NCBI GenBank assembly: GCA_900539645.1
Contig: UQCY01000002.1
Coordinates: 1-46,532, forward strand
Source of the DNA: an uncultured Clostridium sp.
GTDB taxonomy: Bacteria > Bacillota > Clostridia > Peptostreptococcales > Peptostreptococcaceae
Direction: 5' to 3'
DNA length: 46,532 bases
This document shows positions 1 through 9,200 of this stretch, piece after piece. Under the pieces are notes generated by a model, which had not been told where the DNA came from, did not search any database, and worked only from the letters and a program-made list of their open reading frames with translations. A program made the translations under genes and the position numbers. Positions within the stretch are counted from its first letter, which is position 1; each line of letters starts with the position of its first letter.

Positions 1-24
1 TGTAAGATGGTTATATAGACTCAT
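1..24 (-). CDS. 5' end of a probable IS transposase gene (partial, runs off window)
   Basis: Reading leftwards, an AAGGAG ribosome-binding site (38-33) sits 8 nt before an ATG at 24-22. The eight codons left in the window encode MSLYNHLT. Many IS30-family transposases begin with a similar M-x-Y-x-HLT stretch, so an IS30-like transposase is my best guess, but eight residues cannot prove it. The extended -10 promoter and the hairpin over the start site are also typical of insertion sequences. The gene body lies outside the window. Confidence 0.42.
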
Positions 25-88
25 ATCATTTTCTCCTTGGTTTTAATTTTTGTTGGCATGAATATTATACCAAGAAAATGATATGAGT
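19..88. promoter_or_regulatory. Inverted repeat covering the transposase start site; also terminator-like on the + strand
   Basis: Arms at 19-41 and 69-88 match over a 16-bp perfect block plus 5 bp, with a 2-nt bulge and a loop of about 27 nt. On the minus strand the 3' arm contains the ribosome-binding site and ATG of the partial gene at 1-24. RNA read in from the right would therefore fold and hide the start. On the + strand the hairpin is followed by a T-rich run (91-97), so it could also end transcription coming from the left. Confidence 0.55.
64..72 (-). promoter_or_regulatory. Extended -10 promoter element for the partial transposase gene
   Basis: The minus strand reads TGGTATAAT (72-64), a perfect extended -10 with no convincing -35. 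Transcription would start near position 57, inside the loop of the hairpin at 19-88. The gene's own mRNA would then lack the 5' arm and leave the ribosome site free. Confidence 0.5.
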
Positions 89-166
89 TCTTTTTTTGTT
101 GTACTTAGATTATAAATTCAAATTAATAAATAATTTGATTAAAAATAATTAATTTCAAAACTTATA

Positions 167-874
167 TTAAAAATAAATCATTCTTTTAGTCATACCACCA
201 TCAACAACAATATTCGCACCATTAATAAAATCGCTCTTTTCATCAACAAGAAAAGCACACACATTAAAAATATCATCGGGCTTTCCAACTCTTCCAGAAG
301 GATGCTGAGAATGATCTAACTCTGATAAAGAATCATAATCCTCAGTTTCTATCCAGCCAGGACTTATACAGTTTACAGTTATATAACTCCCAGATAGAGA
401 AACACAAAGTGTATTTGTAAGGGATACTATTCCACCCTTTGAAGCACCATAAGCTTCCCAATCAGCTTCATTTTGATTGTATCTAGTAGATGCTATATTG
501 ATTATCCTACCAAAATTGAGCCCCTTATTCGCTAAAATAAATTCCTTGCAGCATATAAAAGCACCTCTTAAATTGGTGTTTAAAACAGCATCAAACTCAT
601 CAACAGAAATATCATAAATAGATTTATTAAACTTGCTAATAGCTCCATTATTTATAAGGATATGGATTGGTCCAAACTTATCTACTATTTCATTAAAACA
701 AGATTTTATCTCACTTTCAGACAATAAATTTACATTATACGTATGTATATTTTTTCTATCAAAATTATAATCATTAACATCAAGACTTATAACATTATAT
801 CCAAGATCAGCAAACCCATAGCATAATGCCCTTCCAATTCCGCCAGAACCACCAGTAATTACTATATTTTTCAA
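167..874 (-). CDS. SDR-family NAD(P)-dependent oxidoreductase
   Basis: Classical short-chain dehydrogenase/reductase of 235 aa, a normal length for the family. The N-terminal Rossmann glycine motif TGGSGGIG follows the first strand. Asn-Asn appears as LINNGAI rather than the usual NNAG. The catalytic set is a Ser in IASTRY and Tyr-x-x-x-Lys in YGASK, and the C-terminus has the usual VDGG. I place the start at the TTG at 874-872, because GGAGGTGA (887-880) is an ideal ribosome site 8 nt upstream; the in-frame TTG at 889 overlaps that site. Substrate cannot be read from the sequence; sugar, acyl or alcohol substrates are all possible. The gene stands alone next to an IS remnant and is divergent from the repair operon, so it may be accessory. 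Confidence 0.85.
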   Translation of the reverse strand: MKNIVITGGSGGIGRALCYGFADLGYNVISLDVNDYNFDRKNIHTYNVNLLSESEIKSCFNEIVDKFGPIHILINNGAISKFNKSIYDISVDEFDAVLNTNLRGAFICCKEFILANKGLNFGRIINIASTRYNQNEADWEAYGASKGGIVSLTNTLCVSLSGSYITVNCISPGWIETEDYDSLSELDHSQHPSGRVGKPDDIFNVCAFLVDEKSDFINGANIVVDGGMTKRMIYF

Positions 875-981
875 ATCAATCACCTCCAATATTATATTAT
901 CAGAAAAAAATTAAAAAAGAATATTAATAAAATTATAAAAAACATCTAATAATTTATATTTAATAACAAACAATATACAAC

Positions 982-1010
982 TTTAAACTTATACTAAAAA
1001 ATGATATAAT
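982..1010 (+). promoter_or_regulatory. Sigma-A-type promoter for the helicase/nuclease operon
   Basis: TTTAAA (982-987), a 17-nt spacer and a perfect TATAAT (1005-1010). The predicted start of transcription near 1017 lies just before the LexA-type box at 1022-1033 and 36 nt before the first start codon. Confidence 0.6.
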
Positions 1011-1021
1011 AAGAATATCAA

Positions 1022-1033
1022 GAACTAATGTTC
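1022..1033. promoter_or_regulatory. LexA (SOS) box, GAAC-N4-GTTC
   Basis: The sequence GAACTAATGTTC matches the Gram-positive LexA core GAAC-N4-GTTC exactly and is flanked by A and T, making a 14-bp imperfect palindrome. It lies at about +5 to +16 relative to the predicted start, where a bound repressor would block transcription. It heads a run of DNA-repair genes, which fits SOS control. Site identity is seen directly; binding is inferred. Confidence 0.7.
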
Positions 1034-1052
1034 TACAAAAAAGGAGAAGATT

Positions 1053-3089
1053 ATGGCAGAGATAACAACTAAAAAAACAAACCTAAAAAAAGTATCTGAA
1101 AAATACAACGAACTGATAAAACAAAAATCAGGTAAGTGTTCTAAGATACTTTTTCTTATTTCAGATGGAAAATTAATCGAAAAAATAAAAAAAAATATAA
1201 ACATAAATACATACATAGAAGAACCACAAATATTGACATACATATCATTCATAATGAAGGAATTGGAAAAATATTGGACCTTAATATCTAAAGAATTAAA
1301 AAGCGTAAAAGGTATACCTAATAATATTCCTTATTCATTGCCAGAATACATAATAACTGAAATGGTTGAAAACTTTAGATATAAATATGGATACTTTGAG
1401 GACATAACCGGAACATCAGAAAATATATCAAAATCCATATACTCAAATCTTAAATCAGCAGCCTACATGAACACAGACATATACTCTACTGGAGAAAAAA
1501 TATACTATACAAAGAAAAATAAGGAAAATTTAGAAAGATTTTCTTATACTCAAAACGATGAAATCATAAAAGAATATACAGACAAGCTCGTAGAAAAATC
1601 TGCAATAGATTTACCGATGGCGATATACTTATACACAGAAAAGTTACTGAAAAAAGAAGAATATCAAAAAAGTTTATCTAAAAGATATGATTACTTATTA
1701 ATAGATGCAATAGAAAAAACATCAAACTCAGAATTAGAATTAGTAAAAGTATTTAAAAATATAGGGAAAGAAATATTCATATACGGAGATATAAGTGCAG
1801 ATTTTGCGGCAATGTACAATTTTGATTTAGATAACATAGTAGACTACTACTCAAAAAAAAGTGAATTATCTTCTAATAGTCTAGGGAATAAAAACTTGGC
1901 GAACCACCAAAGATACGGAGCAAAATATAAAGATTTAATACCGTTTTCAAATAGGATAAAAGAATGTTATCAATCACAACTTTATACAGAGATGATAGAT
2001 GATATATTGTATAAAATTGAAGAAATTACAAAAAATCCTAAACAAATAGGAAAAACAGCGGTAATACTTCCACTAGGATCAGGAATACTACAGAACAGAA
2101 TAACAGATAGACTTCAAAAAATGGGAGTAAAATACTTTAGCACAAGCACAGACTTTAAAATATCTCAGCATAGATATGCAAATCTGTTGATAATTATTGC
2201 TGCGATGTATTCAGGAAATTCAGAAATAGAATTTTCAACAGAGGAATATATACAGATGATTTCCCTAGTTCTGGGGATAAATAAAATCAAAGCTAATAAA
2301 ATATTTAGAGAAAATGAAACGCTATTAAAGTCTACAATCCTTGAAAATAGCGAACTTGAAAAGATTTATGAAGAAAAATCAGAAATAACTTTTGATAATT
2401 TCCTGGGAAATACAGAAGGTGAAGATATGGAAATAGATCCAAAAGATATAAACAACTTTGTGGGCAATGTAGATAACTTAGACCAAATTATTGAAAAAAT
2501 CTACATTGCTAGAAAGAAAAATCTAAAAAGAAGTGAATTTATGAGAAGATTTTACACAGAAGTACTTATAGCATTAGAGGATGGAATTGAAAATATAGAT
2601 ATTTGCAAAAAAGTAATATCAGAATGTGAAAAACTAGAAGAAGCTGCAGAATGTGGAGTGATAAAAGATTTTGAAATAGATAAAATCTTAAAAACATACT
2701 CTAAAGATTACATAGGATTTAGAGAATTAAAAAATAGTGAAGGAGAAGACAAGATAATGATAACAACTCCTTTCTATTATATAAATTCTCTATCAGAAAG
2801 AGGGATACAGCTTTGGGCAGATTGTGGAAATAATATGTGGAATCCAAAGATTGCCAAAGAAATAAATAACTCTATTGTTCTTAGAAAATCATATGAGGAA
2901 AAACAGATATTCACAGACTTAGACGAAGAAAAACTAAAAAAATATTATATGAATAATCTATTATATTCACTACTAGATTCCGCTGAAGAAGTATATGCAT
3001 TTAAGAGTGACTATTCTCTAAATGGATATTTATCAGAAAGTATGATGTACACTAGTATAATAGGATTAATGGACAAAGAAGAAATATAA
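1053..3089 (+). CDS. Helicase-fold protein with degenerate ATPase motifs (AddB/RecC-like), first gene of the repair operon
   Basis: 678 aa, no named family recognised. The layout follows an SF1A helicase, but the catalytic motifs are eroded. The P-loop position is FLISDGKL (residues 34-41) with no GxGKT. The Walker B position is LLIDAIEK (D218) instead of DExQD. GDISADF (245-251) replaces GDxxQSIYxF. A motif-IV-like stretch (AVILPLGSGILQNRITDRLQ) and a C-terminal part resembling motif VI without its arginine (LLYSLLDSAEEVYAF) follow. AddB and RecC are likewise helicase folds that lost ATPase activity and help read DNA, so a scaffold or DNA-reading role is inferred. Unlike AddB it has no nuclease domain. 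AAGGAG at 1040-1045 supports the ATG at 1053. The next gene begins 17 nt after the stop. Confidence 0.6.
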   Translation: MAEITTKKTNLKKVSEKYNELIKQKSGKCSKILFLISDGKLIEKIKKNININTYIEEPQILTYISFIMKELEKYWTLISKELKSVKGIPNNIPYSLPEYIITEMVENFRYKYGYFEDITGTSENISKSIYSNLKSAAYMNTDIYSTGEKIYYTKKNKENLERFSYTQNDEIIKEYTDKLVEKSAIDLPMAIYLYTEKLLKKEEYQKSLSKRYDYLLIDAIEKTSNSELELVKVFKNIGKEIFIYGDISADFAAMYNFDLDNIVDYYSKKSELSSNSLGNKNLANHQRYGAKYKDLIPFSNRIKECYQSQLYTEMIDDILYKIEEITKNPKQIGKTAVILPLGSGILQNRITDRLQKMGVKYFSTSTDFKISQHRYANLLIIIAAMYSGNSEIEFSTEEYIQMISLVLGINKIKANKIFRENETLLKSTILENSELEKIYEEKSEITFDNFLGNTEGEDMEIDPKDINNFVGNVDNLDQIIEKIYIARKKNLKRSEFMRRFYTEVLIALEDGIENIDICKKVISECEKLEEAAECGVIKDFEIDKILKTYSKDYIGFRELKNSEGEDKIMITTPFYYINSLSERGIQLWADCGNNMWNPKIAKEINNSIVLRKSYEEKQIFTDLDEEKLKKYYMNNLLYSLLDSAEEVYAFKSDYSLNGYLSESMMYTSIIGLMDKEEI

Positions 3090-3106
3090 TAAAAGTGAGG
3101 TAAACT

Positions 3107-5437
3107 ATGCGGAAAATAACATATAGAGAAGATCAAGTTCCAATAATGGAGTACAAATCTGGTACTATGGCAGTTCCCGCAGTTCCAGGAGCTGGAAAAA
3201 CATTCATAGTAACTAGATTGGTTACAGAACTACTAGAAAATAACATAAATGGAAAAGAAAAAATACTAATATTAACATATATGAATAGTGCGGTTAATAA
3301 CTTCAAAGGAAGAATAAAAAAGCTATTAAATGAAAAATATGGAGAAGATGCAGAAATAGAAGAAAATTTATCAGAAGAAGAAATAAACGAGATTAAAAGA
3401 AAAAATAAAGATACTCTTAGAAGATTGAACAATTCATATGAAGTTATGACTATACACAGTTTAGCAACTAAAATAATAAAAGAAAACCCGGAATCAGCAA
3501 TGTTAAACGAGGAATTTATGATTGCCGATGATGCCCAGAGAAGCATAATACTAAATGAATGTATAGAAAGCTATTTATCTACTGAAAAAGGAAGAAAGTA
3601 TTTCTACTACTTCATAAATTACGAAAAAGCAAAGGACAAAAAAACTAAAAAAATAAATGAAGATAAGGCTAGAGGATTTGATGAAACTTGGAAGCAGGGA
3701 TTTTTTGATTTAGTAACTAGCTCTATAAGTAAATTAAAGTACAATGGAATAACTCCAGACATACTAAATGAAAGAGTTAATGAAGATGGGTACAAAGGAA
3801 TAATGGTAATAGTATCACCTATATATGAGATGTACTGCAAAAGACTTAAACTTCATGGGCTTTTAGATTTTGACGATTTATTGATAAATGCACATAAAAT
3901 AGTCAGAGATGACGATGCTATCAGAGAAAAACTAAACAAGAAGTATAAATACATATTTGAAGATGAGTGTCAGGACTCTAATGAGATACAAGGAAAGATA
4001 ATAAAACTTATTGGTGGTGAAAATCCAAACATAGTCAGAGTTGGAGATATAAACCAGAGCATAAGTGGAACATTCTCAGAATCAAATCCAAAATTCTTTA
4101 GAGAATTTATAGAGAGTGCCGATTGCTGTCATAGAATGGATATGTCAAACAGAAGCAGCAAGGACATACTAGAGCTTGCAAATTTATTAGTTGACTATAC
4201 AAAAAATAGCTTGCCTGAAATAGAGTGCCGAGATGCACTTGAAGATATGAAAATAAAAACTGTAGAAAAAGGCAAAGGATACAAAGAAAACCCAGAGCCA
4301 AAAAGTTATACAATAAATACAAAGTGGCTAGCTGCAGGAAGTTTTGACGATGAAATAAGAGAAACTATAAGATTTGTAGAAGGAATAAAAAGAAAATATC
4401 CAGATAAGAGCATAGGAATACTAGCTCCATACAACAAAGACTGTAATAAAATCGCGGCTGAACTAAAAAAACACGATTTAGAATTTGAAAATCTAAGCTC
4501 ATCTTCTGAAAAAATGAGAAAAGTAATAGACGATATAGCGAATATACTAGACTTTATAATAGATAACGACAATATAGATAAGTTGATGGATATAATTGGA
4601 AGTGCATTTATAAAAGAAGAAAGTGAAGAAGGAAAGGCGGACTTCCTTAATATATTCAAAAAATTTACAACAGATGAATTGATATATAACTTTGATGAAA
4701 TTGACTTAGGAATAGTTGACGACAGCAGTAGCATATTCGTCAAGTTTAAAAATGCATTAGAAAAAATTCAGGAAATAATGGATTACTCTTGGAATAGAGC
4801 TGATTTATTGGTTTTATTCATACGGGATAGGTTAGATATAACAGAAGAAGAGATGGCAATTGCAGAGTATGTCGCATTCTACGTTAAATATCTTAAGAGA
4901 GAAGATCAAGATGTAGATTTTGAATATATAGTAAATGTAATAAAAGATAGAGGCAATAGTAGCTTTAGACATATACTAGACATAACAGGTAATATCAACG
5001 GATACGAGCCTACACCAGGAAGTGTGACAGTATGTACTAACCACAAATCAAAAGGAATGGAATGGGACTGTGTATTTATGCTTAAATGTACAAAATATCA
5101 ATTCCCTAGTGATTTAGAGTTTAAACTACCTTGTCAGAAATATTTCTTAAAAGAAAAATACAACAATCCTGAAGCATTAGTTGCATCTGAAATAGAAAAA
5201 TTGACAAATGGACTAGAAAGAACAAACTTCGATATAGAATTGAAGTTAGATCAAATAAGAGAAAAGATAAGATTATTCTATGTAAGTGTAACTAGAGCTA
5301 AAGAGATGCTTATAATATCTGCATCTGTATTTAATAACGATGAAGATAAAAAGAAAAAATATCCGTTAAAGCAGGAAAAGAGTGAATACTTTAAACTAAT
5401 GGAAAATCAAGTACAAAAAAGAAGAGCTAAACAGTAA
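3107..5437 (+). CDS. UvrD/AddA-type SF1A DNA helicase without nuclease domain
   Basis: 776 aa with a complete set of UvrD-family motifs: Q motif (EDQ, Q10), P-loop PGAGKT (27-32), motif Ia LTYMNSAVNNFKGRI, Ib TIHSLA, motif II DECQD (286-290), motif III GDINQSISG, NRSS in motif IV, motif V NHKSKGMEWD and motif VI YVSVTRAKE (T729, R730). It should therefore be an active ATP-dependent 3'-5' translocase. It is longer than PcrA/UvrD (about 720-740 aa) but lacks the C-terminal nuclease of AddA. It lies between an ATPase-dead helicase-fold gene and a stand-alone nuclease gene, so the three are probably subunits of one end-resection enzyme (inference). GTGAGG is the ribosome site for the ATG. Confidence 0.85.
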   Translation: MRKITYREDQVPIMEYKSGTMAVPAVPGAGKTFIVTRLVTELLENNINGKEKILILTYMNSAVNNFKGRIKKLLNEKYGEDAEIEENLSEEEINEIKRKNKDTLRRLNNSYEVMTIHSLATKIIKENPESAMLNEEFMIADDAQRSIILNECIESYLSTEKGRKYFYYFINYEKAKDKKTKKINEDKARGFDETWKQGFFDLVTSSISKLKYNGITPDILNERVNEDGYKGIMVIVSPIYEMYCKRLKLHGLLDFDDLLINAHKIVRDDDAIREKLNKKYKYIFEDECQDSNEIQGKIIKLIGGENPNIVRVGDINQSISGTFSESNPKFFREFIESADCCHRMDMSNRSSKDILELANLLVDYTKNSLPEIECRDALEDMKIKTVEKGKGYKENPEPKSYTINTKWLAAGSFDDEIRETIRFVEGIKRKYPDKSIGILAPYNKDCNKIAAELKKHDLEFENLSSSSEKMRKVIDDIANILDFIIDNDNIDKLMDIIGSAFIKEESEEGKADFLNIFKKFTTDELIYNFDEIDLGIVDDSSSIFVKFKNALEKIQEIMDYSWNRADLLVLFIRDRLDITEEEMAIAEYVAFYVKYLKREDQDVDFEYIVNVIKDRGNSSFRHILDITGNINGYEPTPGSVTVCTNHKSKGMEWDCVFMLKCTKYQFPSDLEFKLPCQKYFLKEKYNNPEALVASEIEKLTNGLERTNFDIELKLDQIREKIRLFYVSVTRAKEMLIISASVFNNDEDKKKKYPLKQEKSEYFKLMENQVQKRRAKQ

Positions 5438-5451
5438 AAGAGGTGAATACA

Positions 5452-6198
5452 ATGGACTTTTCTGGATTTGAATTCAGCCAGAATGCTTTAAATACATTTA
5501 GAAGTTGCCCTAAAAAATTTGGGTATAAATACATACAAGGACTAAATTGGAAAAAGGAAGATGACGAGGAATACTACAGAAGCATGAAGTACGGATTAGA
5601 ATTTCATCTAATGTGTGAGAGATATTTCTCAGGAATACCTGTAGGAAAATTTACAGGAAGCAAGGAATATGAAAAATTTGACCAATGGCTAGAAAAAGTA
5701 AAAAAAGCAGTATCTATTTATGAAGATAGAGAATATCTGCCAGAGTACGGACTTTCTATAAAAATAGATGAAGAAAGCAGACTAACTGCAAAATATGACT
5801 TAGCTGTAATATATCGAGAAAATGGTCAGCTTTCCATAGATATATGGGATTGGAAAACAGAAAACAGAAAACTGAAGTACAACGATTTAGAAAAAAGAAT
5901 GCAGAGTATAGTCTATATGGCTGTTGCATATGAAGCAATTCCTAAAATATACGGAAATGGGAAAGAAAAAGCTAGAGTTAGAATGTACTACTATCAGCCT
6001 GAATACTATTCGGAGCCAATAGAACTAACATATAGCGAAGAAAAATTTGAAAACGATAAAATAAAAATAAAAGGTATTATAAATGAAATAAAAAAATCGG
6101 ATTTTGAGGAAAAAAATTTAAAATCTTGTAAGTACTGCGAATTCAATATGTTGTGCAATAGAAACAATGTTGACGAAGAAGCATACGAAGAATATTAG
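5452..6198 (+). CDS. Stand-alone PD-(D/E)XK nuclease, RecB/Cas4-like, with probable 4Fe-4S cysteines
   Basis: 248 aa. It opens with the family's Ser/Leu-x-x-F-x-x-CP signature (FRSCPKKF, Cys19), followed by a His/Glu helix (GLEFHLMCERY). The catalytic core is an Asp in TAKYDLA and the DWKT motif, then a QSIVYMAVAY helix matching the Q-x-x-x-Y motif of RecB nucleases. Cys226, Cys229 and Cys235 (CKYC...C) near the C-terminus complete a C-(n)-C-x2-C-x5-C pattern, as in AddB and Cas4, where it holds an iron-sulphur cluster that pins the two ends together. I use the ATG at 5452: the GTG at 5443 is inside the AGAGGTGA ribosome site. The gene starts 14 nt after the helicase and ends 9 nt before addB. 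It would supply the nuclease that both preceding proteins lack. Confidence 0.8.
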   Translation: MDFSGFEFSQNALNTFRSCPKKFGYKYIQGLNWKKEDDEEYYRSMKYGLEFHLMCERYFSGIPVGKFTGSKEYEKFDQWLEKVKKAVSIYEDREYLPEYGLSIKIDEESRLTAKYDLAVIYRENGQLSIDIWDWKTENRKLKYNDLEKRMQSIVYMAVAYEAIPKIYGNGKEKARVRMYYYQPEYYSEPIELTYSEEKFENDKIKIKGIINEIKKSDFEEKNLKSCKYCEFNMLCNRNNVDEEAYEEY

Positions 6199-6207
6199 GA
6201 GGGTAAT

Positions 6208-9200
6208 ATGGGAGTCAGATTTATACTAGGCAGAAGTGGATGTGGAAAAACTGAATATATGCTCAATGAGATTAAAGAAAAAGCTATTTCAAAAATAGAA
6301 AAATCTCCAATAATAATACTAATTCCAGAGCAGTACACATACGAAATGGAAAAACGAGTAAGTAATATGTTTGCATCTGGAGCTAAGGATAAATATATGC
6401 GTGTTAGACCTATGGGGTTAAAGACATTATCTGATTTAGTATTTTCATACTGTGGAAATTTATCAAAAGTAGGGATAAATGCAGCAGGAAAGGCTATAAT
6501 CACTCATAATTCAATAGAAGCTGTATCAAAGAAGCTTGAACTATTCTCAAAATCATACACACAACCTGGATTTACAACATCTATTTCAGATATGATATCT
6601 GAGCTTAAACAGTTTATGATAACTCCAGATAGACTTGATGAAATTATAGGGGAAAGTGGGGATACACTTCCTGAAAACTTAGTTATGAAGCTAAAGGATA
6701 TAGCTAAGATCTACCGAGAATTTGAAAAAAAACTACATGAAGACTATGTAGATATGCACGACAAAGTAGTTATGCTTACAGCAAAAATTGCTGAGTGTAG
6801 TTTCTTAGATGATATGGATCTGTATATTGACGGATACACTAGCTTCACACCGAATCAGTACGAGCTATTAAAAGAACTTATGAAAAAAGCAAAGAGTACG
6901 ACATTTCTATTTACAATGGACTCTCCATTTAAGACAGGATACGCAGACTACTTTGCAAGTACTAGAAATACATACAATAGAATCAAAGATATATGCGAAA
7001 AAGAAGGTATAAAGGTAGAAAAAGATGTAAATCTATGCAATGAAGATATAAAGAGATTTAGAGGAAATAAGGAGTTACAACACCTTGAAAGATATTATAA
7101 CTCATATCCTTATAGTATTTATCAAAAGAAAACAGAGAAAATAAGAATAAGAGAGTACTCAAACTTATACAATGAAGTTGAGGAAATCGCAAAGGAAATA
7201 GCTAACGATATAATAGATGGAAGATATAGATACAAGGATATAACCATAGCTGCAAGAAATATAGATTCTTATGAATCTCTTGTAAAATCTATATTCTCTG
7301 AGTATAAAATTCCATTCTATATCAACAAAAAATCTGAGGCGAAAAACAACCCTATAATCACAATGATTATATCTGTACTTGAAATGAAAAAGAGAAGATA
7401 CGGATATGAAACAATGTTTAGATATTTAAAAAGTGGACTTTTAGATTTTACAGAGGATGAGATAAGTCTACTTGAAAATTATGTAATAGCAAATGGAATA
7501 TCAGGAAACAAGTGGTTTGAAGATGTTTGGGAATATAGACTTCCAAATTCTTTTTATGAATATGAGGAAAGTGAAGAAGAACTAGAAACTAAGAAAAGAA
7601 TCAATGATATAAAAAATAGAGTAATTGCTCCTATTAAAAGATTTGACGAGAAACTATCTTCTAAAAATAGAAAGACAGTTGAAGATATTTGTAGATATCT
7701 GTATGAGTTTTTAGAGGATATAAACATATTTGAAAAAATAGAAGATACAATAGATACGCTTAGAGAAAAAGGTATGTTAGAATCTGCAGCTAGATATTCG
7801 CAGGTTTGGAATACTGTTTCAGATTTATTAGACCAGCTTGTAGAGATTATGGGCAATGAAAAAATTTCTCTAGAGAGATTTATAAGAATAGTAAATATTG
7901 CACTTGATGAGTATGAGTTAAAGACTATACCACCTAGTATAGACCAGGTAACAGTAACAGAAGTAGACAGAATGAATAATCCAAATACTAAACACTTGTA
8001 TTTGATAGGTACTGTAGATGGAGTATTCCCAATGCCTTCAAAAGAGAATGGACTTCTTTCTGACTCAGACAGAGGGAAACTATCTGATATGAATGTGGAG
8101 CTAGATAAAGACAGTAGAAAAAGGGTGTTTGAAGAGCAATTTTTAGTTTATAAGGCTATAACTGCGACATCAGACAAACTTACTGTAAGCTACCCAATTG
8201 CAGATAGCGAAGGAAAAACACAGAGGGCATCTATAATAATATCTAGAATCAAAAAATTATTTAAAAATGTAGATATAAAAAGTTATTTCCTAGAGGGAGT
8301 ATACGAAGAAGATGATTTAAAAGAAGTAAATTCTAAAATACCTACTTTCAATACAATGGTAGATAAGATAAAAGAAGCTGCGGACAAAGATTTTGAAAAT
8401 GGAATATCTGATATTTGGAAAGATACATACAAATACTATCTAAATGACGATAGATACAATGATATAACTAAAAGAATTGTTGAAGGAATAGACTTTACAA
8501 ATCAATTTGAATGTGTGGACGAGGACAAGATAAAAGAGCTTTACAATTCAAAGACTATAAGTGTATCGAGATTGGAAAAATACGCAAGCTGCCCATTTGC
8601 ATACTTCATAGAATATGGAATGAAGGCAAAGGATAGAAAAGAATATCTATTTACAGCACCTGATGTAGGAAGCTTTGTACACAAGGTAATAGAAAATTAT
8701 TCTAAAACTATGCACAAAGACGGGATTACTTGGCATGAGGTAGATGATAAATATATAGAGCTTAGAGTATCAGAAATGGTAGACGAGCTAATAGCCAAAA
8801 TACCTGGATTTATACTTGAAAGTTCTCCAAAATATAAATACCTTGCTCATAGATTAAAAGTGCTTATAACAGTTTCTATAAAAATAATAGCAGATCAGAT
8901 TAAGCAAGGAAGATTTGAGCCAGATGAGTATGAAGTTGAATTTGGCAAAAAACGGAAATACCCTCCAATACAGGTTGAGTACAAAGAAAATGAAATAGTA
9001 GAGTTAATAGGGAAGATAGATAGAATTGATAAGTATGTAAACGAAGAAAATAAAGAGTTTGTAAGAATAGTAGATTACAAATGGGGTAAAAATGATATCA
9101 ATTTAAACGATGTATATTACGGATTACAGTTGCAGTTACTTGTTTATATGGATGCAATTTTAGAAGGCGGTGAAATACCAGATAATATTCCTATAAAACC

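Noticed and set aside
1..166. The hairpin at 19-88 as only a terminator of an upstream + strand gene
   Set aside because: The overlap with a good ribosome site, ATG and an extended -10 on the minus strand is better explained by an IS start region, though it may also terminate.
1025..1252. Minus-strand open reading frame opposite the first operon gene
   Set aside because: It overlaps the promoter region and coding strand of a supported gene, with no ribosome site; its Phe/Ile-rich product is the usual reverse-strand shadow of A-rich coding DNA.
1053..3089. The first operon gene as a decayed addB pseudogene
   Set aside because: The frame is intact and full length with a good ribosome site and tight spacing to the next gene; loss is confined to catalytic motifs.
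5452..6198. A CRISPR-Cas locus, because the nuclease resembles Cas4
   Set aside because: No repeat-spacer array or other cas gene is present in the window.
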